Assembly: GCA_030407085.1 (NCBI GenBank)
Contig: CM059583.1
Coordinates: forward strand, 24,712,001 to 24,776,000
Origin: Trichopria drosophilae
Lineage: Eukaryota > Arthropoda > Insecta > Hymenoptera > Diapriidae
DNA: 64,000 nucleotides
Direction of reading: 5' to 3'
A program made the translations under genes and the position numbers. The notes below the pieces were generated by a model. It made no database searches. It saw only the letters and a program-made list of their open reading frames with translations, and was not told the origin of the DNA. The first letter of the stretch is position 1; every line of letters begins with the position of its first letter. This document shows, one piece after another, positions 37,968-48,449 of the stretch.

Positions 37968-38230
37968 ATTGAATTTATATAAATATATTATATCGTAATT
38001 CTAAACTATTTTTGTTTATTTTTAGTGAGTTTTGTACGGCACAGAATTAGGAAATTGGTTATTTTTTATCTGGGCGATTGGTAGCAGTAGAATGTACTGT
38101 GAGAATGTTTTATTCCGTCTATTCATTTCGCATAAGGTTAGACTATCTAGGGAGTTTTCAGTCTGTCCACGAGCTATGTTACTAGCTCTGACCAATCACG
38201 AGTACGCATTCCTGTAACATGGGCAGCCCT
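37968..38230 (-). promoter_or_regulatory. upstream region of mRpL44
   Basis: The 260 bp before the mRpL44 start are mixed in composition and contain CCAATCACGA at about 38192 plus GGCGATTGGTAG (an inverted CCAAT) at about 38073. No TATA box is at the expected distance, as is usual for housekeeping ribosomal protein genes. The 61-aa plus-strand ORF at 38032-38217 has no known domain. The region ends where a miniature element begins. Confidence 0.3.
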
Positions 38231-38235
38231 ATGTA

Positions 38236-38358
38236 CACCCAACTCGTTTAATTCTGTCCCTTCCGGTATCTGTTGTCATCGTTTATCACATAAAGTAAGG
38301 TATAGGTAAGACAAAGAAAACGAGTGACCGGAAGGGACAGACTTAAACGAGCTGGGTG
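38236..38358. mobile_element. 123-bp MITE flanked by TA
   Basis: CACCCAACTCGTTTAATTCT...CCCTTCCGG at the left and CCGGAAGGGACAG...ACGAGCTGGGTG at the right are inverted, 31 bp with two mismatches. TA lies directly outside both ends (38234-38235 and 38359-38360), the Tc1/mariner-type duplication. Confidence 0.8.
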
Positions 38359-38360
38359 TA

Positions 38361-38430
38361 CAGTAGAACCCCTCTTATTTCAATTGCTCCTCTTATTTGA
38401 ATCGTTTCCCCTCAGGCCTTCCCCCACCAC
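38361..38430 (+). repeat. single pogo-like terminus
   Basis: TA then CAGTAGAACCCCTCTTATTT, followed by a second module GCTCCTCTTATTTGAATCG and by CCCCTCAGGCCTTCCCCCACC, the same layout as the left ends at 58017 and 58313. I found no matching right end, so either it is truncated or the large palindrome beside it replaced the rest. Confidence 0.6.
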
Positions 38431-38504
38431 CGCTCGAACATCTCGATACAGTATACAGTGTTTACACCATCAAAGTTGTACATTGTAAATACCGTTTCAC
38501 CAAA

Positions 38505-39545
38505 TTTGCAAACGTGTGCTTTAGTAAAATTGTAGAAGAACTGCCCCACCCCAAAAATGAAATGTACCAGATGATTTCGATGTATTTTGGGCTACTGATA
38601 ACGAATATCGCAATAAAATTTGACGGTCGGACATATTGAAACCGCTATCTTGAAAAAACTGTCAAAAAACACGATTTTTTCCAGTTTTTTGCATTTATTT
38701 CAAAAAATACGCAACTTACGAAAAAATGTTTCCAATAAAAAATGTAGAGAATGAAATTCTGTACAAAAAAAGGTTTGATACATTTTCTTCGTATTACCAA
38801 CGATAACCTCGCAAAGAAAGGATAAACCTCAGAATAAGCGGCATAATAGGTTCTGTTTAGCCTTGAATGCTGTCCGGAAAAATTCCCATGATCCTTACTC
38901 CGTGATATTTATTTCTACAAATGAAAACTCGCATCATGTGCCTGGGGGGGCTCGCCCCTCCCCATACCTACGTGGAATCTCGATGATTCCAAACACACAA
39001 ACATGAGATTCCACGTAGGTTAGGGGATTTTAGCACAAATGTGATTGGTTAGAAGTTAGGTTAGTATTAAGGGGGGGGGGGTCTGGGGGGCCGAGCCCCC
39101 CCCCAGGCACATGATGCGAGTTAGCACGCCTGGCGAGTTTTCATTTGTAGAAATAAATATCACGGAGTAAGGATCATGCGAATTTTTCCGGACAGCATTC
39201 AAGGCTAAACAGAACCCATTTCGCCGCTTATTCTGAGGTTTATCCTTTTTTTGCGAGGTTATCGTTGGTAATACGAAGAAAATGCATAAAACCTTTTTTG
39301 TACAGAATTTCATTCTCTACATTTTTTATTTGAAACATTTTTTCGTAAGTGCGTATTGTTCAAAATAAATGCAAAAAACTGGAAAAAATCGTGTTTTTCG
39401 ACAGTTTTTTCAAGATAGCGGTTTCAATATGTGCGACCGCCAAATTTTATTGCGATATTCGTTATCAGCAGCCCAAAATACATCGAAAGCATCTGGAACA
39501 TTTCATTTTTGGGGTGGGGCAGTTCTTCTGCAATTTTACCGTAAC
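38505..39545. repeat. about 1-kb palindrome, ~445-bp arms
   Basis: The left arm (about 38505-38950) and the right arm (about 39095-39545) are reverse complements with few differences across their whole length; matching anchors include CCCCACCCCAAAAATGAAAT, ACGGAGTAAGGATCAT and GCATCATGTGCCTGGGG. The ~145-bp centre holds a second small inverted repeat (CCTACGTGGAATCTC with GAGATTCCACGTAGG) and G/C homopolymers (39071-39080 and 39099-39107). ORFs of 70-99 aa inside are mirror by-products. Transcription through it would give a long hairpin RNA. Confidence 0.85.
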
Positions 39546-39895
39546 TTTCTTACCGGCTTCAGTGGGAATATACAAGATTAAGCGTAGGAAAATTACATCT
39601 ACGATCTTCTATCGTGCACTCAATGTTTACTTCGGGCTGAATTACTGAATGTGGCTAACTGAAGGACTGAACAGTGAAGGCAGTACTCGCATCTCCAGAT
39701 TTAGCCATTCCATGCTGTCTCGCGGCCAATGGGGAGAACCGTATGGGCTGGAACTATCCAATCAGGAACGCTCTACCTTTATCATGATATACCCTATGTT
39801 CGGATCGTACGCACGCACCCTGTATATTATAAGTTTTGAGAAGTTTTTAAGTTTAGTTTACTATTAACTCGAGGTTATTAATACTTTCCATATTA
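39546..39895. other. spacer, no gene seen
   Basis: GC-richer than average, with CCAATGGGGAGAACC at about 39727 and CCAATCAGGAACG at about 39758. The 72-aa ORF beginning MWLTEGLNSEGSTRISRFSH has no known domain. Confidence 0.35.
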
Positions 39896-40109
39896 TTTAA
39901 CCACTTCACTGGTAATGTATCATATGTGTACAAAAAAAAAGTGCCACGACTGGTAATGTATCATATATGTACATTTTTAAATAACTTCCACAATTTTCAA
40001 TGAATTTGCACGAAATTTGGTATGTAGTTTCTTAGGTCGCTGAATACGAATCTGAGGTCACCGTATCAAAATTCAATATGGCGGTTTCAATAAGGCGGCT
40101 ACAAGCTAT
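39896..40109 (+). repeat. dispersed repeat copy A, left part
   Basis: Runs from AACCACTTCACTGGTAATGT to ATATGGCGG and GGCGGCTACAAGCTAT. Its reverse complement is at 59018-59180. It is cut by the non-LTR element that follows and resumes at 44172. Confidence 0.8.
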
Positions 40110-40230
40110 TGATTGATAACTTTATTAGGCAACTGGTCAGCTGACCGTGTGCAAACACTACATACATAAAGATTTACAAAGTATAATATAATAAACATAA
40201 TAGTGAAAAGCAATAGTAGTAAGTAGCAAT

Positions 40231-42112
40231 TCAACGAGTAGTCTGCAAATCCCGACGAAGGAAGGTACATAGCTTCGTTTTAAAGTCATGGAACGATGAT
40301 GCATTTCGAACATTAGGGGGTAGCGATTGCCAGAAAGTAATAGCGCGAATCCAGAACGAGTTCTTGTAATAATCGGTGCGACAGAAAGGTATTTGAAAAT
40401 CAGAGTGGGCAGTTCGGGCAGAGGTACGTCGTGTAGCTGGATACGCGACAAATTTGTCTCTAAGGTACGTGGGCTGTGAAGTAGACACGACTTGGTAGGT
40501 TAGCGACGCAAGGAAGTAGTTTCGGCGATTTTCAGGTGACATCTAATTTGCCCTCTGCCAGTAAGGTGTTAGATGTTGATCTCTTCGGAGCCGGTAGATA
40601 CAGCGCAGTGCTGAGTTTAGTAGACGTCGTATCTTCGTGTGAAGATAAGCAGAAGCATCACTAAAAACGAAACACGCGTAGTCGATGTGAGGGAGAACGA
40701 GGGCGTTGACGAGCATAAGTTTGATGGATGATGGCAGCGTTGAGCCCCGAAAACGCAGACGATGTAAGGCATAGTGTACTTTCGAGCTAATGTATGCGAC
40801 ATGGCGGTTCCAGGTCAAATCGGCAGACAAAAAGACTTCAAGATCTCTTACTTCGTTGACGTACGGTACAGCATACCCATTGACAATGATCGGTGGTACT
40901 TCAATGGTTTTAATGGTAGCAAGATTTTGCCTAGATTCGAGAATGATGGATTTCGTTTTTTTGTCACTGAGTGTAAGACCACATTCTTGGGTCCATCAGT
41001 AAAAGGCATCGATGTCACTATTCAGACGCTTGATTGCATCGTAAAGAAGAGAAAGAGGTGTTGTTATATAAAATTGAGTGTCATCCGCAAAAACAATAGC
41101 CGTGTCACGACAATATCGAAGCCGTGCAAAATAGGTGTTGAAAACTATAATAAACAGAATTGGACCCAGACTAGATCCTTGCGGAACACCAGTGGTAGTT
41201 TTAAGCTCTTCGGAAAATGATCCATCGCTACCCTGGATAGTTTGTGATCGATCGCTGAGGAAGGTGTGAATCCACTTGATTGCGGTTTCGCCAAAACCTA
41301 TTTACCGCAAACATTTCAAAATTAACGTGTGGTTAAGAGAGTCAAAAGCCTTAGATATGTCAAAGAGCACGAGGATTGTTACGAAACCCTGTTCCATACC
41401 GCCTCTTACGTCATCAAGTAACTTAAGGAGGGCCTTTGGGTACTATGATATAGCCTAAAACCACATTGCCGTGAGTGAAGAATGTCGTTCGACTCAATGT
41501 AATTCATTATTTTGCGAGCTACGATAGCATCCAATAATTTGGCGATATGCAAAGGGTTCACAATAGGTCGAGTGTCACTTGGTGTACGTGGGTTGGAAGT
41601 TTTGTTGAGGGGGATGATTATATATGATAACTTCCAGTCCGATGGATAGATCCCAGATGAGAGCGACATATTAAAAATAGCAGTGAGTGGGAGAACGACT
41701 GCTGATAAGATGGTCTGGAGATGTCGCAGTTGTACTCAATCAGGGCTAGGACCTTTTGATTTAGAGAAGGACGCATTTATCTGACTGAGTACTTCAGTGC
41801 TCCGCAACTTAGGAAAGGAAAGATCTCGTAAAGTTTAGCGACACTACAAGACTCATTCACGGAAGCGAGAGTGCTGTAATAGTTGTTGAGCTCATTAGGA
41901 GTGAAATGTTGTAGGGCCGATTGGTTTGTAGTCGCCGTTAGTCCGTATTTTCTTAACAGTGCCCAAATTTTCATGGGATTTGTTAGCTCGCCCAGGGAAC
42001 CACAGATATAATCTTCTTTAGATTTATGCAAGGAAACCTTAATATGCCTGCGTAATTCTCTGTATCGGTTCATTAATAATCCGTTCCTGGTGCGCTTGGC
42101 TTGTAAGCACAA
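40231..42112 (-). pseudogene. non-LTR reverse transcriptase and C-terminal domain
   Basis: The RT copies element RNA into target DNA. Segments in order along the minus strand: a linker (MCLQAKRTRNGLLMNRYREL), the fingers (WKLSYIIIPLNKTSNPRT, SDTRPIV), GFRLYHST, the palm LFDMSKAFDSL, then TGVPQGSSLGPILF and the catalytic FADDT at 41080-41091. The C-terminal region begins DLTWNRHVAYI and closes with FWQSLPPNVRNASSFHDFK. Stops interrupt the region upstream of TGVPQG and after FADDT, and frames shift around 41400 and 41670-41780. The plus-strand ORF of 148 aa here is an antisense shadow. Confidence 0.85.
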
Positions 42113-42154
42113 CGCATTTCTAAGCTTGATCTGTCGCTTGATATCTGCAGAAAG

Positions 42155-43128
42155 TCATGGTGCTTGTGGCTTTTTTAATCTTCGGGTCGTAAGAGATGCG
42201 TACTGGTCTAATTTAGCTCGTAATATTCTGTAGAAGCCAGATAACAAAATTGATAGATTACAATTTGGTGAGATAGATTCAGTGTAAAGTTCCGGAACAT
42301 TAATGCGTAGTTCGGAGTCTAGTTCAGCATTTAACGCCTCAAAATTGCAATTTCTAAAATTGCGAAACGTCACAACCTTCGGACTATGGGAATAGTTGGT
42401 AATATTATAGTTGATACTAATAAGGTCATGACCGGTGGCGAACGGTTGAGACGATTGCGAAAAATTCACTACTTTATCTTTTGAGTCCACTAGGAAGACA
42501 TCGAGAAGCGAGTGGGTGTCATTGAAGTACGTGTGATGCGTTGGCCCAAACGGTATTGCGTAGAGTGAGAAGTCACTGATAAACTGTTTAAGAAAATTTG
42601 AATAGAAATTGTCGGCTAATAAATTGCAGTTTAGGTCACCAGTAATAATTATATTTTTGAACGTGGGCAAGTACTGAGTTAACTTTTGAATAAAATGGGT
42701 AAACATATCCCCTTCAGGCCGACTGCCAAAAGTAATTTACTGTTGGGTGGAATTTTGATATCTAGAATAATATATTCTGGATCATTAATAGAAATATTTA
42801 TTGATGCTTCTAAAACAATATATTGACAAGAATGATGAATATAACATGCGACGCCACCGCCTAACATATGCCGATTCTGACCCGCTGACAGCAGTGCTCG
42901 GTCATTACGAATTAAGTTGAAAGTGGGAATAGCAAATGACTGTGTGGAAATGTCAGGTGTTAGCCAGGTTTCAGTAATAGCAAGGATTTGGGTATTTGTA
43001 TTTTGAAGAAGAATCTCAACTTGTTGAAAGTGGGCGCGCAATGAATTGATATTACAGTATGACACATTGAGTGAAAAAGACTGTGGATTACGAATATTTT
43101 GGCTATGGGCTACAGTGCTTGGTACCAC
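42155..43128 (-). pseudogene. non-LTR endonuclease domain, frameshifted
   Basis: Two overlapping frames together form an AP-type endonuclease that would nick target DNA. The first (43128-42679) has SYCNINSLRAHF, ILAITETWLTPD and GGGVACYIHHS; the second (42706-42155) has IIITGDLNCNLL, HSLLDVFLV and TGHDLISINYNI. Thus the N..SL, E-T, GD.N, D and H active-site segments are all recognisable. The break lies near 42680-42706. Confidence 0.8.
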
Positions 43129-43140
43129 ATTGGTGGGGAG

Positions 43141-43671
43141 TCATTGAATTTTCATAAGATCGAGTTCAGTGACGATTGGTATTTCGGCATGATGTGCAGC
43201 TTTTCGAAAGAAAACACAGCCGTTGCGGGCCCAGACTCTGGAGTTAAGGATAGGTCGTGCCTTTTGCTTCGCTTTCTGCAGCAAGGAGTATAACGGCTTA
43301 GCGTATAGCTCGTTGACAAATACCGTAGTATCGTCACCCTTATATAATTCTGGAAAAATGTCAGTTCTAGTAATTTTTCTCACTTTGCGTTTCGAATCCA
43401 TAATGTGATCGCGAATTTCCGTTGATAAAAATTTAACTACTATCGAAAATGTAGCTTGCGCTACCGTTGTGGTAACATTTTTGAAAAAATCTGCCTTTCT
43501 GATATTTATAATTTTATATATGTATGCCAACGCACACGACCGACGAAACGTCGAATTACAAGACGAGCACGAATATTTACTGCGAACCGATGCGTGACAT
43601 CTGCTGCACTTCAACAATTGACCGAATTGAGAATGCGGTGACAGCGACGACTTAGTGTGCCGTTTTGACAT
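43141..43671 (-). CDS. non-LTR retrotransposon ORF1 (zinc-finger protein)
   Basis: A 176-aa intact frame, starting MSKRHTKSSLSPHSQF. Residues about 21-46 form a cysteine-rich finger (CSRC...CSSCNSTF..SCA) like the PHD-like finger of insect CR1-type ORF1 proteins, thought to bind the element's RNA. The rest is basic with no coiled coil or esterase domain that I can see, so it is shorter than many family members and may carry an internal deletion. It ends 12 bases before the endonuclease frame begins. Confidence 0.7.
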   Translation of the reverse strand: MSKRHTKSSLSPHSQFGQLLKCSRCHASVRSKYSCSSCNSTFRRSCALAYIYKIINIRKADFFKNVTTTVAQATFSIVVKFLSTEIRDHIMDSKRKVRKITRTDIFPELYKGDDTTVFVNELYAKPLYSLLQKAKQKARPILNSRVWARNGCVFFRKAAHHAEIPIVTELDLMKIQ

Positions 43672-44171
43672 CAGCTTACAATACTGTATATATTAAAAAA
43701 CACAGAGGCACAGATCACTGGACCCATCAATAAGCACGATTACATATAGATGTGGCAACCTATTATAGATGTCATATATCCGTTTGTAAATACCAGGCGT
43801 TGTGTCCGAGAGCGTGTAAATATTTTGCTGCTCCGATGACTATTCGATGGACACACTGGGACACACACCGACGACTGACGTTTTCCAATGTATACTGTTT
43901 AGAAATGTATCACGTGGTAGCTTTGCGTAGTAGATCCTTCGGAAAAACGTTGACACGTTGTGATTGAGTAAATGGTTCTATCGTGATCAGTAAAATGCAC
44001 CATGGACCAATACACACAAAAAAGCACAGAAAAGCAGCAGAGTGTTGGTCTAGAGACGGTGCCTTCTATAACAAATTCTCACACAAGAGACCGATAAATG
44101 TTGAGACAAAATAAAAAATTTACGGAGCTAGAAAATGAGCTGCTTACTACTCACCGATTCGGGAGTGACTG

Positions 44172-44453
44172 AGCTATACCTATGCTTTTGAAGCAAATTT
44201 TTTTTTGTGCGTGGAAAACGGCTGAAATTTGTTACTCGGAGGTTTTTAGGGTCGCTGATTACGACTCTGAGCCCAGATTTTCAAAATTCAAAATGGCGGA
44301 TCCAAGATGGCAGATGAATTTTTAAAAATTCATCGGATTTGCTTAAAACTCGTTAGTTGGGGATTTTTGGGGTAGCTGATTACGAATCTGATCTCAGATT
44401 TTCAAAATTCAAAATGATATATCCGAGATGGCAAATAGAATGTGCAAAATGAA
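44172..44453 (+). repeat. dispersed repeat copy A, right part
   Basis: Resumes after the insertion with AGCTATACCTATGCTTTTGA and holds two tandem units, each GGGTCGCTGATTACGA or GGGTAGCTGATTACGA followed by TTTTCAAAATTCAAAATG. The inverted, uninterrupted counterpart is at 58625-58880. Confidence 0.8.
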
Positions 44454-45425
44454 TTTTCGTCACAGTAGGCGTAAAGTACGCTTTTACGCGCACTTTTGCG
44501 GGCGTAAAGTTCGACTTTACACCCACTAGGCGTAAAGTTTAATTTTACGCTCACTAGCCGTAAAGTGAAAAATTCGGGGAAATGTGACTTTGTTATGAAT
44601 AAACAAATATACCCCTCTCACTTGGACAATCAAGATTCTCTCCATTACTGTAAACAATAACTCATATGTTTATATGAGAATCAACAGAAAATCCGGATGA
44701 AATTCCCGTAAAAAAAAAAAAAAAAAAAAAAAAAAACAATGCAAGAAAACAAAGTGAAAATGTCAACAATGCAACCGTTAATAATAACGACACATCGAAA
44801 ATATTTACGTCCAATCTTCATTTCAATAATTGAATTAATTAATTATTAATATAAAAAAATACAATGTATTTGTAATACAATAAGAAATTATTTATTATGT
44901 AATCTAGTTTAAATTTAATATTATAGATTAAATTCTATTCTAGTTTAAACATTTTTTTCTATTTTAATCTAAAATTTTGTTGTCAATAAACATAATAATA
45001 ACGTTTAAAATTCAATTAAAATCAAGAGTTGAAAATTATTTATTAAAGCTTACAAAACTACAAGTTTATTTACCCGCTACAGCATCAATTAAAATCAAGA
45101 ATCACTAATTAATAAATATTTTTCTACTACTTTATTCTAAAACAAAATACACTTTTAAGCATATATATTCAGGTATCAGGGGGGCTTCGCCCCCCGAACC
45201 CCCCCATACCCCCTACTTGCTCCTGCCCTTCCGCTCTCCTACTGTTGTCTTATGCTTTTCCTAATATGGAAGCGTCTTTCCGCCTACATGTGACGAAAAA
45301 TAATGTTCGCACGTGGGGCGTAAGACTTTACACCCTCCGGCTATACTCTAAACCCCCGGGCCGGCTTCGCCGTCCCTCGGGCATGAGAATTGCCTGCGTG
45401 CGACTTTACGCCCACCGTACGAAAA
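44454..45425. mobile_element. TIR element with GGCGTAAAGT modules
   Basis: The left end TTTTCGTCACAGTAGGCGTA and the right end, inverted, TTTTCGTACGGTGGGCGTAA start alike. GGCGTAAAGT recurs at least three times near the left end, often facing an inverted ACTTTACGC, making small hairpins; the right end repeats the pattern. The interior is AT-rich with an A homopolymer (44710-44736), and GC-rich hairpins (GGGGGGCTTCGCCCCCC at 45180 and GGGCCGGCTTCGCCGTCCC at 45358) lie near the right end. No transposase ORF. Confidence 0.6.
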
Positions 45426-45775
45426 TAACTGTTTGACCTTACCTTGGCGGACTCAATTTTGAATATTTCATAAAATGAAAAAATAATGAGGTTAACCTTC
45501 ACCGTTAGCTGGTTAATTATAACCACCCCAGAGTGCACTACGAGGAGGTAGTGGGAGGATTTTGCACTCCATTTTTTTTTCATTTTTTGTATTTTTGTTC
45601 TTTTTTGTATTTTTGATCCGCTATTTTGAATCTACAAACCAATGCACACTTCAAATTCATTCGATATCATGTTCAGATAAACACATTTCTTGTGGAAAGA
45701 GATGTTTCAGTATTGTTTTATTTCAGTCAGTTCTCAATTGATTTCTTTGGCATTTTTTAGTATACAGTACCCCAT

Positions 45776-46153
45776 AAGGGGGCTCTAAAGTGGTCCACCG
45801 GTAAGATAGGAAATTTCACTATAAAACGTAAATTAAAGATGAATGAATAACATTTTCAAAATTCGGGCTCTTTAAGAGCAATTCTAAGCACTATAAACAG
45901 TTTTCTAGAAAATACCAAAGATATCAATTGAGAACTTATCGAGAATTTTCGGAAAAACGTGATTTTTATTTATTTCTCAAAATTCTCAGTCAGTTCTCAA
46001 TTAATTTTCTTGGCATTTTCATAGGATACCATCTATAGTAATTAAAATTGCCCTTACAGATCCCAAAATTTGAATAATCGATTCAGTCATTTTTTATTTA
46101 CGGGTTCTAGGGAAAATTCCTACCTTATCGGTCGAGCACATTAGAACCCCCTT
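45776..46153. mobile_element. MITE with AAGGGGGCTCTAAAGT ends, long copy
   Basis: AAGGGGGCTCTAAAGTGGTC...GGTAAGATAGGAAATTT at the left pairs with AAATTCCTACCTTATCGGTC...AGAACCCCCTT at the right. Shares ends with 36267-36392. The interior has TCAGTTCTCAATT and AATTGAGAACT strings in both orientations, so inner arms are also inverted. Confidence 0.75.
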
Positions 46154-46279
46154 AATTAATTATTAATTAAAACGTATAACATAAAGACAGAATGCTGATA
46201 ATGGTTTTCGAAAGGTTTGACATATACATATGCAGAAATTGCCAGTCGTATCGAGAGGTCAAGGTCAATCCATAGACTT

Positions 46280-47545
46280 ATGTATATGGGTCAAATACAG
46301 GGGGATGAAACTGTTTCGTTCATAACGTTCTCGTTGTGACCCCCGGGATTTGCGATCACTAGATGGCGCTACTATACATGTGCTTGGCAACCAACGCACA
46401 GATGTTTTCCTGATTACGGTCTCGAGATATGACGATTCGCAGTTTTTAATCGGATTGGCAAAATACATATTTGCTCCAGGTCTTTAGGATGACCGATTAC
46501 GGGGACTAGTATCGCTCTCAGTAGTTTTTCCTCATTTGAACTAAAATACGTGCACCAGATGTTTAAGTTCGCTGATTACGGGGTCTAGGTATCGCGCTGC
46601 ATAGTTTTTCACGATTCTAGCTGAAATACGTGCACCAGGTGTTCCGGGTCGCCGATCAAAGGGTCTAGGTATCGAGCTCCATAGTGTTTCATGATTCTAG
46701 CTGAAATACGTGCACCAGGTATTCAAGGTCGGCGATTACGGTGTCTAGGAATCGCGCTCCGTAGTTTTTCATCTTTTTAACTAAAAAATATGCACCAGGA
46801 GTTTGGGGTCGACGATCAAGTGTTCTAGGTATTGACTTCGAGTTAACCAACGATGACCTTGAGGTCAAAGTTGAAGGTCATTTCAAGGTCAAATCAATTT
46901 TGCTTATTTTTCTTCAAATTTGAACATATTTTGATTTAACCTTGGAATGACCTTCAAATTTTTTCAAATTTGGCCCAAGGTCAAGGACAAGGTTACCGTT
47001 GTTTATTAGATAAAATTGATTTGACCTTGAAATGACCTTCAACTTTGACCTCAAGGTCATCGTTGGTTAACACCAAGTGGATACCTAGACTACATGATCG
47101 GCAACCCCAAACACCGGGGGCACGTTTTTTAGTTATAAAGATGAAAATCTACGGAACGCGACACCTAGACCCCGTAATCGACGACCCTAAAAACCTGGTG
47201 CACGTATTTTAGTCGAAGAGTTGAAAAACTACGGTGCGCGATATCTGGACCCCGTAATCGGTGACCCTAAACACCTGGTGGACGTATTTTAGTTAAAGTG
47301 ATGAAGAACCACGGCGTTCGATACCTAGACCACGTATCGGCGATTGTAAACATCTAGTGCAATTATATTAGTTAAAAGGGCGTTACGATTATCACGCCAA
47401 AGCTCGCCGAGCACATGACTGCAAGCGCCATCTGGATACATGAAGTTTTGAGATAAGTGGGAGGTCACGAAGAGAACCGACATACCATAGGGAATATAGC
47501 AGCAGTGTCGCCCCCCTGGTCAAATATCAGCAATTTGTCATAGAC
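46280..47545. mobile_element. fold-back element of 80-bp tandem units
   Basis: About five direct 80-bp units (46462-46850; each AATACGTGCACCAGGTGTT, GGTCG.CGATTACGG, GTCTAGGTATCGCGCTCC, GTAGTTTTTCATGATT) are mirrored by about four inverted units (47080-47400). The centre is a second inverted pair, GTTAACCAACGATGACCTTG (about 46838) with CAAGGTCATCGTTGGTTAAC (about 47052). Outer flanks also pair: AGATGGCGCTACTATACATG (46361) with GCAAGCGCCATCTGGATACA (47420). The centre contains many TCAAGGTCA strings. No ORF. Confidence 0.85.
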
Positions 47546-48440
47546 CATAGAAAAACATAGATAGTCCACCAATTTTTTTTTTTTGGGGTGGGAAATTTTT
47601 ATTATGTACTACAGTAATCTAGTAACTATACCCAAACAACTTGTGGAATGTATAGGTACATATGGTATACCACAGTTGGTAGCATTGATAGTTAGCACAA
47701 CAAAGCGAAACAAGTGCGAGTTTTAATTTACACAAAAGTACTTCCGTTTCGTTTTATATTACATACATATTTACATAAAAGGATTCGACATACATAAAGG
47801 TATGTGTTCTACGATTTATGTATCAATGCATACAATAAAACATTCTCTCCAAATTCAGTCACAACCCAAATTTAAGTGTAAGAGAAAGTTTTGAAATATA
47901 TTTTTCTCTTGAAAGAAAGAGAAATTTAAATCTACAGTTTTTATTGGTGTTTGTAGGGTCTACGAAAACTGGTAGGGATATATATAAATTTGTAACCTAT
48001 TTGTATTATTGTAACCGATGTAACGAAAAACCATGGTGTGAATTATCTTTTATATAAACATTTATTTAACATTTATTTATCATTACGAAGTCTAAGAATG
48101 TGTTATGTAAAAGTAAACAATTCATCAATAAGATTTGTCTATTTGATTTCAGTTTTTTAAATTTATAATAATAAATTATAATATAATAATTTATTCAGCA
48201 TGAAGCTGAAACTAGCAGCAAATTTGCAGCAGCGGATTCAAGAAAACCGTGGAATTGGATCATTTCTTATTAAAAATTACTTGCAATTAAACATTTTTAG
48301 ACAAATTTTATACAAATAATCTGTTTTTGGCAATTTTAATGGCTGAAAACCATAGTTTTTTCGAATCTGCTGCTAACTTCAGCGTCATTATTCAGCGCAT
48401 AATAGTACAGTAATTTACATCTGCAATTTTACTTGGCAAT
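47546..48440. other. AT-rich spacer, no gene seen
   Basis: A T-run lies at 47570-47584. The rest is AT-rich without recognisable exons; around 48190-48390, GCAGCAGCGGATTC... and ...AATCTGCTGCTAACTTCAGC are loosely inverted, perhaps a small element. Confidence 0.4.
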
Positions 48441-48449
48441 GGTATTCAA

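Larger units (their letters stand above)
40110..44171 (-). mobile_element. near full-length CR1/Jockey-like non-LTR retrotransposon
   Basis: The element runs right to left. It contains a 5' region (43672-44171), ORF1 (43671-43141), an apurinic-type endonuclease (43128-42155), a linker and a reverse transcriptase with C-terminal domain (about 42112-40231), then a 3' end with AATAAAGTTATCAATCAA. It is flanked by AGCTAT on both sides (40104-40109 and 44172-44177), a 6-bp target duplication. It sits inside the dispersed repeat, whose other copy at 58.6-59.2 kb lacks it. Frameshifts and at least two stops in the polyprotein make it inactive, but most of the RT reads well, so it is fairly young. 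CR1-type versus Jockey-type needs a phylogeny. Confidence 0.9.

Noticed and set aside
40774..41220. 148-aa plus-strand ORF
   Set aside because: Antisense to the RT segment that contains FADD.
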